7,276 nt of DNA from Patescibacteria group bacterium (GTDB taxonomy: Bacteria; Patescibacteriota; Patescibacteriia; Patescibacteriales; GWC2-42-12): the NCBI GenBank assembly GCA_018827685.1, contig JAHJXD010000009.1:1-7276 (forward strand), written 5' to 3'. The notes beneath the pieces were generated by a model. The model was not told the origin of the DNA. It did not search any database and saw nothing but the letters and a program-made list of their open reading frames with translations. Shown here in pieces: positions 1 through 5,193 of this stretch. Every line of letters starts with the position of its first letter. Positions within the stretch are counted from its first letter, which is position 1. A program made the position numbers and the translations under genes.

Positions 1-105
1 TGCCCCCTTGATAAGGGGGGGTTGGGGGGGTTGAGTTGCCCCCTTGATAAGGGGGGGTTGGGGGGGTTGAGTTGCCCCCTTGATAAGGGGGGGTTGGGGG
101 GGTTG
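1..105. repeat. 36-bp tandem repeat, nearly three copies, inside the secA frame
   Basis: Copies start at 1, 37 and 73; the third stops matching at 105. Each unit holds a short perfect palindrome, CCCCCTT-GAT-AAGGGGG, followed by TT and a second run of seven G, then TTGAGT. Each unit therefore has two G7 runs on the plus strand. Because 36 is divisible by 3, the minus-strand secA frame crosses all copies without a stop, reading TPPTPPYQGGNS per unit. C-rich and G-rich palindromic repeats of this look (peptide PPYQGG) are familiar as dispersed intergenic repeats in many bacteria. The window begins exactly at a unit boundary, which suits a contig end in a repeat. Confidence 0.95.
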
Positions 106-637
106 TATTTACGAATTTAAAAGCCTGCTCATGTGTTATACACCCTACTGTCAAACCCAAAAAATTATAGACCTGCCCCATCCATTCAGCGTCGCGCTTA
201 GCCAAATAATCATTAACCGTAATCACATGCACGCCGTGACCGATTAAAGCATTTAAGTAAGCCGGCAAAGTGGCTACTAAAGTTTTTCCTTCTCCGGTTC
301 TCATTTCTGCTATTTGGCCACGATGAAGTACTATGCCGCCCATAAGTTGAACATCATAATGGCGCTGGCCTAAAACTCTTTTAGCAGCCTCCCTGGCCAC
401 AGCAAAAGCCTCAGGTAAAATTTCATCAAGGCCTGCCCCTGCTTTAGAAGGAGAAGGCCTGGGCGAGGTTTCTTCCACGCCCAACCTTTTTTTAAATTCC
501 TCTGTTTGCGTCTTTAATTCTTCATCACTCATTATCTGATACTTTTTTTCCAAATTATTAATCTGCTCCACAATCGGCAATAAAGTTTTTATTACTTTTT
601 CATTAGAATCGCCAAAAATTTTAGAAAATATAAACAT
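1..637 (-). CDS. secA: Preprotein translocase ATPase SecA, N-terminal part (open at left edge)
   Basis: SecA is the ATPase motor that drives preproteins through SecYEG at the cytoplasmic membrane. I translated this frame by hand from the ATG at 635-637: 212 codons with no stop to the edge. It begins MFIFSKIFGDSNEK and carries the family blocks LPEAFAVAREA (residues 74-84), RHYDVQLMGG (92-101), Walker A MRTGEGKT (112-119), LPAYLNAL and VNDYLAKRDAEWMG (141-154), then FLGLTVGCITHEQAF. The Walker A lysine is residue 118 against 108 in E. coli, because an extra segment, TSPRPSPSKAGAG, sits at 57-69. From about residue 178 the frame enters a 12-residue repeat, TPPTPPYQGGNS, where E. coli continues KREAYAADITYGTNNE; that block is not reached. 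hpf lies upstream, an order also found in Firmicutes. There is no Shine-Dalgarno; a hairpin ends 11 bases before the start. Identity is certain; whether the gene is intact past the repeat is not. Confidence 0.93.
   Translation of the reverse strand, partial: MFIFSKIFGDSNEKVIKTLLPIVEQINNLEKKYQIMSDEELKTQTEEFKKRLGVEETSPRPSPSKAGAGLDEILPEAFAVAREAAKRVLGQRHYDVQLMGGIVLHRGQIAEMRTGEGKTLVATLPAYLNALIGHGVHVITVNDYLAKRDAEWMGQVYNFLGLTVGCITHEQAFKFVNTTPPTPPYQGGNSTPPTPPYQGGNSTPPTPPYQGG
431..469 (-). repeat. Repeat-derived in-frame insertion in secA (TSPRPSPSKAGAG)
   Basis: On the minus strand this stretch reads as a diverged copy of a widespread dispersed repeat of the type CCTC-CCC-CCTCTCCTT-CTAAAG-GAG, whose usual conceptual translation contains SPRPSPSK. 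It encodes 13 residues (57-69) between the N-terminal helices of SecA and the conserved LPEAFAV block. E. coli SecA has only a few residues there, and the shift of Walker A from residue 108 to 118 fits a net gain of about ten. The palindrome is degraded (a core CTT-TAG-AAG with partial outer pairing), as expected for an old insertion under coding selection. The family match is from memory. Confidence 0.6.
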
Positions 638-648
638 CGTATTAAAAT

Positions 649-684
649 GGGGCTGTGGCCCAATGCTCTTTCGGCCACAGCCCC
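649..684 (-). terminator. 12-bp GC-rich hairpin between hpf and secA
   Basis: GGGGCTGTGGCC (649-660) pairs perfectly with GGCCACAGCCCC (673-684) around a 12-base loop. In the direction of transcription the stem is followed by ATTTTAAT, a weak U-tract, and its foot is 11 bases from the secA start codon. It could be a weak terminator or attenuator behind hpf, a structure controlling secA translation, or another dispersed palindrome. The rest of the 113-base gap is AT-rich and shows no convincing promoter. The stem is certain; its role is not. Confidence 0.45.
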
Positions 685-750
685 TAAATACCTTAATAAT
701 TTTACAAACTTTCGACTTTTGACCTTGCCCTGTTCGATAATTTGTTGTAT

Positions 751-1092
751 CTAAACAGAGTTTATGGACTTTATAGACTTTATAGACTTTTTCTTTTTAT
801 CTTTATATTTTTTAATTACCACTTCTAAATGATCTTTTACTTTATCAATAGCTTTAAATAAATTTTTTTCGGTTTTTTGCACCCGCAATAAATCGCCATT
901 CACCGCTAAATTGGCTTCAGCGCAGTAAATTTCACCTTTTAAATGATGATTAGTCGTTTTTATAGCCTCAAAATGAGCGCTGATAATTTTTAACTTGCCC
1001 AAATATTTATCCAGCATATCCATCTTTTTCTGCACATATTCTTTTAATTCAGGTGTTAATTCTAAATTAGTCGCTTTGATGTTTAATTGCAT
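751..1092 (-). CDS. hpf: Ribosome hibernation promoting factor, short HPF/RaiA (S30AE) family
   Basis: A protein of 113 residues that binds the 30S decoding region and A/P sites to hold ribosomes inactive under stress or slow growth. The start MQLNIKATNLELTPELKEYV and the segment NLFKAIDKVKDHLEVVIKKYKDK are diagnostic of the S30AE beta-alpha-beta-beta-beta-alpha fold. The length matches the short form; the C-terminal dimerisation domain of long HPF is absent, so it should favour RaiA/short-HPF type action rather than direct 100S dimer formation. The tail is strongly basic (KDKKKK) and ends in a KSI triplet repeat. It lies 63 bases after rseP and 113 bases before secA; hpf next to secA is a recurrent order. 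There is no Shine-Dalgarno; the leader is A/T only for about 20 bases. Whether it acts like RaiA or HPF cannot be decided from the sequence. Confidence 0.93.
   Translation of the reverse strand: MQLNIKATNLELTPELKEYVQKKMDMLDKYLGKLKIISAHFEAIKTTNHHLKGEIYCAEANLAVNGDLLRVQKTEKNLFKAIDKVKDHLEVVIKKYKDKKKKSIKSIKSINSV
761..787. repeat. 9-bp tandem repeat at the 3' end of hpf
   Basis: Three adjacent copies of TTTATAGAC (the first is TTTATGGAC) at 761-769, 770-778 and 779-787. The unit is a multiple of three and adds KSI tripeptides to the HPF C-terminus just before the stop, giving KSIKSIKSINSV. Slippage here would lengthen or shorten the basic tail without a frameshift. Confidence 0.9.
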
Positions 1093-1119
1093 AAATTAAA
1101 ATTTTATTATTTCTACTAT

Positions 1120-1151
1120 AAATTAGAAATAATAATTTAGAAATTAGAAAT
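1120..1151. repeat. AT-rich direct repeat between rseP and hpf
   Basis: AAATTAGAAAT occurs at 1120-1130 and again at 1141-1151, with a related AATTTAGAAATT between them. The stretch fills half of the 63-base gap. It may be simple-sequence decay or spacer; I see no supported function. Confidence 0.5.
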
Positions 1152-1155
1152 TACA

Positions 1156-2337
1156 TTATCCGGCTATTTTCTCCCAAATATTCTTAAATACATTTCCAAA
1201 CCTTGCCACATCGCGAAATGTCACAAAAACCACCAAAACCATAAGCAAGGCAAAACCGATATTATGTATTGTTGCTTCAACTTCTTTTTTAACCGGGGAT
1301 CTTTTTATTTTTTCAATAATTAAAAATAACATTCTTCCGCCGTCCAAAGCCGGAAAAGGAAAAAAATTTATGACAGCTAAGTTGATTGACAGCAAAGCTG
1401 TAAATTGCAAAAGATAAACAAAGCCCATGTGCGCTACTTGACCTGTTAAAGTGGCGATGCCCACCGGACCTGTTAAATCAGCGGTTATGCCATGGCCCAA
1501 AATTAATCCTTTAATCAATTCATAAAACGCCGCGATAATCGCCCAAATTAAAATAAAAGTCGTTTTAACACCCTCTATGCCCGCTAAATACCATGGGTAA
1601 CTAACTATACCTGTTTCAGTAATGGCTATGCCCACTCCTGCCTTATTGGTCTTTGGCATCAACTCGGGAATTATATTCGCCTCGATTAAATCTTGATCGC
1701 GTTTTATTTTATAAGCTAACTTATTACCGATATTAGAAGCAACATAATTCTGCAACTCCTGATAATTTAAAAAACTATTATTGTCTATACTAATTATCGC
1801 ATCGCCGGCTTGCAAACCGGCTGATGCGGCCGGAGTATTTTCCATGACTTGAACAATCTGAATTTTTTTATCGCTAATATGAGCGCGCGCGTTTAATTGC
1901 TCGCCTAAGGCCTGAGGAAAACCGATCATAAAACCAACGGTTATTAAAACCGCGGCTAAAATGATATTCATGGCCACGCCGGCCGAAAGCATAAAAGCTC
2001 TTTGCCAAATTTTTTTACCAGCAAAACTATCTTGATCTTCTTCTCGCTCAGAGTCTGCCAAAGCACCATTTTCGCCCTTGATTTTTACAAAACCGCCCAA
2101 TGGTAGCCAATTAATGGAATAAATTGTACTTTGACAATCAGTCACGTCTTTTTTGCCAAAAATATGCTTCCATTTGCCTTGGTTATTTTTATAAAACCCA
2201 CATGCCCTAGGCGGAAAACCTAAGCCAAATTCCTCAGCTTTAACGCCAAATTTTCTAGCCATCATAAAATGCCCGAGTTCGTGCGCGAACACCAAAACAG
2301 ATAAGACTATGATGAAAGTGATAATTGTTAGTAGCAT
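1156..2337 (-). CDS. rseP: RseP-like site-2 intramembrane zinc metalloprotease
   Basis: A membrane-embedded protease that cuts transmembrane segments such as anti-sigma factors or signal-peptide remnants. It has 393 residues, within the usual 350-450. The first membrane helix carries the zinc motif HELGH at 19-23 (catalytic Glu20), followed by ARKFGVKAEEFGLGFPPR typical of the family. A second helix runs at about 115-140. A single PDZ domain covers about 158-225 (core NTPAASAGLQAGDAIISID); E. coli RseP has two. The third zinc-ligand motif NFFPFPALDGG is at 324-334 with Asp332, and a last helix lies near 358-375. The segment at 50-80 between the first helix and WLPLGGFVKIKGE is longer than minimal and contains Cys69. 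It sits 38 bases after frr; frr and rseP are also neighbours, with other genes between, in many bacteria. All catalytic residues are present. No anti-sigma substrate is encoded in the window. Confidence 0.95.
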   Translation of the reverse strand: MLLTIITFIIVLSVLVFAHELGHFMMARKFGVKAEEFGLGFPPRACGFYKNNQGKWKHIFGKKDVTDCQSTIYSINWLPLGGFVKIKGENGALADSEREEDQDSFAGKKIWQRAFMLSAGVAMNIILAAVLITVGFMIGFPQALGEQLNARAHISDKKIQIVQVMENTPAASAGLQAGDAIISIDNNSFLNYQELQNYVASNIGNKLAYKIKRDQDLIEANIIPELMPKTNKAGVGIAITETGIVSYPWYLAGIEGVKTTFILIWAIIAAFYELIKGLILGHGITADLTGPVGIATLTGQVAHMGFVYLLQFTALLSINLAVINFFPFPALDGGRMLFLIIEKIKRSPVKKEVEATIHNIGFALLMVLVVFVTFRDVARFGNVFKNIWEKIAG

Positions 2338-2375
2338 AAAAAATAATTTTAAATTTTAAAATAATGTTTCAATCT

Positions 2376-2930
2376 TTATATCGTCATTATCTCTTCTTCT
2401 TTTTTGTCTTTGATACTTTTTAAAACATCGTTTTGCTTAGTAATTTCTTCATCCAATTCTTTAATAAAGCGAAATTTATCATCTTCGCTCATGGCTTTAT
2501 CTTTAAATGCCGCTTCAATTATATTCTTAATCTCATCTCTAATCTGCCTAAGCGCGATTCTGGCAATTTCCATTTTTTCGCTCAATTTTTTAACCAACTC
2601 TTTACGATTTTCTTCGGTTAACTGTGGCACAACCAGACGAATCTTATCGCCCTCATTAACCGGATTTATGCCTAAATTAGCGGTCGTAATAGCTTTTTCA
2701 ATGTCTTTGGTAATAGTTTTATCCCAAGGCGTAACAATCATGCTGCGCGCTTCTGGCACGTTTATGGAAGCTAGACCGACTAAAGCGGTTTTTGTGCCAT
2801 AAGCGTCAACAAAAATACCGTCTAACATGGCAGGATTAGCCCGTCCAGTTCTTATGCTTGAAATATCTTTCTTAAAAAAATCAATGGCTTTAATAAAATC
2901 AGCTTGCTTGGTTTGAATGTATTGATTCAT
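2376..2930 (-). CDS. frr: Ribosome recycling factor
   Basis: RRF acts with EF-G after termination to split the 70S ribosome and free the mRNA. The protein has 184 residues, the standard size, and both domains are visible: the three-helix bundle (about 1-30 and 104-184) with SSIRTGRANPAML at 24-36 and ARIALRQIRDEIKN at 123-136, and the small beta domain (about 31-103) with YGTKTAL, LASINVPEAR, TPWDKT and GINPVNEGDKIRL. Conserved arginines of the bundle face are present. It starts 17 bases after the lipoprotein gene and has no Shine-Dalgarno in its A/T-rich leader, so it is probably co-transcribed. Nothing is missing. Confidence 0.97.
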   Translation of the reverse strand: MNQYIQTKQADFIKAIDFFKKDISSIRTGRANPAMLDGIFVDAYGTKTALVGLASINVPEARSMIVTPWDKTITKDIEKAITTANLGINPVNEGDKIRLVVPQLTEENRKELVKKLSEKMEIARIALRQIRDEIKNIIEAAFKDKAMSEDDKFRFIKELDEEITKQNDVLKSIKDKKEEEIMTI

Positions 2931-2947
2931 AAAATATCATTTTAATT

Positions 2948-4015
2948 TTATTTTTTAACCTGTTTGGCAGCCAAATAAACAATAGCAGGATTTTTCGGAT
3001 CAAGCAATAATTTAGCGCCAACGCGACTGGTTGGCAATTTTTTTGAAGTCCAATTCTTACCCCCGTCCGACGAACCATAAAAAGTCGTGTCGGTCGTATA
3101 ATATATTTCATTGGCGTCATTAGGATTGACAGCGATAGAATATATTTTAGCGTCTTTTTCCGCGGTTAAAAGCTCAATTTTTAACCAAGTATTGCCATCG
3201 TCGACTGATTTTAATAAACCATAATTAGTAGCTAAAAAGACTGTGGCTTTTTCCGCTTGTGCTATAACTAAATCGCGGAAACGATTACTGTTGTCAAAAG
3301 CCTCTAGTTTATCGGCCAGCTTTTCCCATTTATCGCCGCCATCAGTAGAACGGGAAATACCCTTAGCCGTTGTGCCCGCGAACATGATTTTTGAACTAAC
3401 CGGACTAATAACAATTTTACCAACATAACTGTCAAGTCTGGCTAAAGCGCGCCAGCTCGCTCCCCTATCCGAACTTTTAATAATATCGCCGTTTGAAGTG
3501 CCGATAAAAATATTATTACTGCTGGCATAATCAATCACTATCGCGCTTACAATTGCTTTTAGATCATTATCAAAATAAACTTGCGTCCAAGCGCGGCTGC
3601 AATCATCGGATTTAAAAACTTTATTGCCCGCGGTCGCGTAAATCACGCATTTATCCGCCGGATCAACCGCTATGTTAGTTATGCTTACCTTGTTTAGACC
3701 TGCGGCAACCTGCCAGCTTTCAGCGCCGTCATAACTATAAAATAAACCGTTTTCAAAACTGCCGGCATAAATTGCTTTATTATCGCTAGGATCAAGACCT
3801 AATGAAATAATATCAATTCCGACAAAACTTTTTTTAGCATTAACACTTTGAATTAAAGCCTTTTGCGTCCAATTCGCCCCTTTATTTAAAGATTTAAAAA
3901 CTCCGCCATCCAAAGCATTGCCCGAGCTAGTGCTTGAACCAGTGCCAAAGCTAAGCGTGCAACCTGACAGCATAAGCACTGTTAGCGGCAACAGTAAAAA
4001 TAACTTTTTAGACAT
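2948..4015 (-). CDS. Lipoprotein with seven BNR/Asp-box repeats (Ycf48/sialidase-like beta-propeller)
   Basis: A 355-residue exported protein. The N-terminus MSKKLFLLLPLTVLMLSGC is a lipoprotein signal with lipobox LSGC and Cys19 as the lipidation site; a short Ser/Gly/Thr linker follows. Seven Asp-box motifs of the S-x-D-x-G-x-x-W type occur at about residues 42-49 (SLNKGANW), 94-101 (SYDGAESW), 136-143 (SDDCSRAW), 181-188 (SSDRGASW), 223-230 (STDGGDKW), 270-277 (SVDDGNTW) and 315-322 (SSDGGKNW), spaced 40-52 residues. This predicts one complete seven-bladed propeller with one motif per blade. The fold is shared by sialidases, Ycf48/HCF136 assembly factors and VPS10 proteins. I see no sialidase FRIP motif or catalytic set, so a binding or scaffold role on the outer face of the membrane is likelier than hydrolysis. 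It lies 25 bases after holB and 17 before frr. Substrate unknown. Confidence 0.88.
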   Translation of the reverse strand: MSKKLFLLLPLTVLMLSGCTLSFGTGSSTSSGNALDGGVFKSLNKGANWTQKALIQSVNAKKSFVGIDIISLGLDPSDNKAIYAGSFENGLFYSYDGAESWQVAAGLNKVSITNIAVDPADKCVIYATAGNKVFKSDDCSRAWTQVYFDNDLKAIVSAIVIDYASSNNIFIGTSNGDIIKSSDRGASWRALARLDSYVGKIVISPVSSKIMFAGTTAKGISRSTDGGDKWEKLADKLEAFDNSNRFRDLVIAQAEKATVFLATNYGLLKSVDDGNTWLKIELLTAEKDAKIYSIAVNPNDANEIYYTTDTTFYGSSDGGKNWTSKKLPTSRVGAKLLLDPKNPAIVYLAAKQVKK

Positions 4016-4040
4016 ATGTTTTAGTTAAATTATCAATTTT

Positions 4041-5060
4041 CTAAAAACTTACTGCCACGCTTTCTAGCGCCAGCCTAGGACTAACATTAGCTGCTAAATA
4101 TTCTCGGCTCTGCCTTAAAATATTTATTAAATTTAACAGCGCTTTTAGATTTAATTTGCTTTTTACTTCAGCCAAATCTTTAATAAACGCCTCATGCTGA
4201 ATTAAATCTGCTAAATTTAATTCCATGAGCATTAAATCTCTGGCTAAATTTTGCCAAATATCAACAATGCCGGCCGCTAATCTAACCGCTTCTTGCCCTC
4301 TGGCCTCTTTGCCTAAAATATTTTCGATTGTGGAAAAACGCTCATTTATATCAATGTCCAGTAAACCTATAAAAGATTTAACATAAGCTTTGTAGCTTTT
4401 ATAATACTCTTCATTCTGAAAAAACTTTAAAGCTAAAGCCGGCCGGCCGGCGCACAACCGGGAAAAATTCTTGGCCTGACTTCTTGAAGCCTTATAATTT
4501 TTAATTAATTCATCATGAATAATATTGCTGGCTACGGCCTTAAACCGTAAAATTTGGCTGCGCGAGATGATGGTTTTAGGCAAAGCTTCAAGGTCAGTCA
4601 CGGTTAAAATTATTACTACTTTAATTTTCGGTTCTTCCAAAGTTTTTAATAAGGCGTTAACCGCGCCTTGGCTTAAATTTTCCGCGCTTTTAATAATGCC
4701 GATTTTATAGGAATTTAAAAACGAACTCATGTTAAGGTTTCTGATAAAATCCCTTACTTGATCAATGGAAATATTTTTTTTATCTTCTAATTTTTCTATT
4801 AAATAAATGTCGCTATGGATATTTTTAACCGCTTCTATGCAGGTTGGGCATTTACCGCAGGGCTTTTTTAAACTATCAGTATTATCGCAAACTAAGCTGC
4901 GCGCAAAAAAATGAGCAGCCGTGGCTTTACCTAAATCCGCCGGACCTGTAAAAATATAACTGCCAGAAACATTATTTTTTGCCAAACTTTTAACTAAAAA
5001 TTCAAAAATATGGCCATTGCCGATTAAAGACCAGCCTGATTTTAAATCACTGCTTGTCAT
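4041..5060 (-). CDS. holB: DNA polymerase III delta' subunit (clamp loader)
   Basis: This is the delta' stator subunit of the clamp loader, which with delta and gamma/tau opens the sliding clamp. It has 339 residues from ATG 5058-5060. AAA+ elements seen: SLIGNGHIFEFLVKSL; the P-loop region YIFTGPADLGKATAA (35-49); a four-cysteine zinc module Cys58, Cys68, Cys71, Cys74 (CGKCPTC); NISIDQVRDFIRNL; KIGIIKSAENLSQGAVNALLKTLEEP (119-144); and SRSQ at 166-169 in place of the SRC motif. The P-loop has Ala where Ser/Thr normally follows the Lys, in line with delta' subunits generally not hydrolysing ATP. The frame stays open upstream to 5327, but that extension crosses a strong promoter and the divergent wzm gene and lacks family similarity, so I reject it. 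A related DnaX protein is a less likely identity given the length and degenerate P-loop. Confidence 0.9.
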   Translation of the reverse strand: MTSSDLKSGWSLIGNGHIFEFLVKSLAKNNVSGSYIFTGPADLGKATAAHFFARSLVCDNTDSLKKPCGKCPTCIEAVKNIHSDIYLIEKLEDKKNISIDQVRDFIRNLNMSSFLNSYKIGIIKSAENLSQGAVNALLKTLEEPKIKVVIILTVTDLEALPKTIISRSQILRFKAVASNIIHDELIKNYKASRSQAKNFSRLCAGRPALALKFFQNEEYYKSYKAYVKSFIGLLDIDINERFSTIENILGKEARGQEAVRLAAGIVDIWQNLARDLMLMELNLADLIQHEAFIKDLAEVKSKLNLKALLNLINILRQSREYLAANVSPRLALESVAVSF

Positions 5061-5066
5061 AAATAG

Positions 5067-5095
5067 ATTATAGCTTAATAACACTCGCGAGTCAA
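5067..5095 (-). promoter_or_regulatory. Sigma70-type promoter of the holB operon, predicted leaderless
   Basis: On the minus strand TTGACT (5095-5090) and a perfect TATAAT (5072-5067) are separated by exactly 17 bases. A start about seven bases past the -10 falls on the A of the holB ATG at 5060 or within two bases of it. This is the strongest promoter-like sequence in the window, and it supports the short holB start. Confidence 0.8.
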
Positions 5096-5106
5096 AAAAA
5101 GGGACT

Positions 5107-5138
5107 GTCATTGCCAGGAGTCTGGCCAAGCAATTGAC
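5107..5138. repeat. REP-like imperfect palindrome in the divergent intergenic region
   Basis: GTCATTGC (5107-5114) is the inverted complement of GCAATTGAC (5130-5138) apart from one extra base. Inside, CCAG-GAGT-CTGG can form a second small stem. The order GTCATTGC, GGAG, AAGCAAT closely resembles the common dispersed palindrome GTCATTGCGAGGAG-AAGCAAT seen in many bacterial genomes; that likeness is from memory. No transposase is nearby. Confidence 0.6.
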
Positions 5139-5161
5139 TTTTACCCCTAAAATAGTATTAT
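5134..5161 (+). promoter_or_regulatory. Probable promoter of the wzm-wzt unit
   Basis: TTGACT (5134-5139) is followed after 16 bases by TATTAT (5156-5161). Transcription would begin near 5168, giving a leader of about 26 bases before the wzm ATG at 5194. The -35 hexamer is identical to that of the divergent holB promoter and overlaps the right arm of the REP-like palindrome. Confidence 0.6.
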
Positions 5162-5169
5162 CTAAACAA

Positions 5170-5180
5170 GGGACTGTCCC
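5170..5180. promoter_or_regulatory. GGGACTGTCCC palindrome at the predicted wzm transcription start
   Basis: Five-base inverted arms, GGGAC and GTCCC, lie around a central T. They sit immediately after the predicted start point and 13 bases before the wzm ATG, a position suited to a repressor operator or a small 5' hairpin in the mRNA. The weak Shine-Dalgarno AGGA (5187-5190) lies just downstream, three bases before the ATG. Confidence 0.4.
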
Positions 5181-5193
5181 GTAATTAGGAATT

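Larger units (their letters stand above)
5099..5178. repeat. Direct repeat pair AAGGGACTGTC flanking the divergent promoter region
   Basis: AAGGGACTGTC is found at 5099-5109, just upstream of the holB -35 box, and again at 5168-5178, at the predicted wzm start of transcription. The copies are 69 bases apart in the same orientation. The second continues to a full GGGACTGTCCC palindrome, the first does not. They could be shared operator half-sites or remnants of dispersed repeats. Confidence 0.7.

Noticed and set aside
1..105. CRISPR array
   Set aside because: The units are contiguous 36-base tandem copies with no unique spacers and no cas genes nearby.
685..750. Separate secA promoter in the hpf-secA gap
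   Set aside because: A TAAAAT-like box exists on the minus strand but there is no -35 at suitable spacing, and a transcript from here would run straight into the 649-684 hairpin.
1093..1120. Promoter for hpf (TATAGT at 1120-1115, minus strand)
   Set aside because: The spacing to hpf is plausible but no -35 box is seen and any AT-rich gap would give a similar match.
2404..2802. Plus-strand open frame of 132 codons opposite frr
   Set aside because: It is antisense to the well-recognised frr gene and its composition (Leu/Ser/Phe-rich) is what the complement of Lys/Glu-rich frr gives.
2899..3120. Minus-strand open frame overlapping the lipoprotein gene and frr start
   Set aside because: It is out of frame with two recognised genes and has no recognisable domain.
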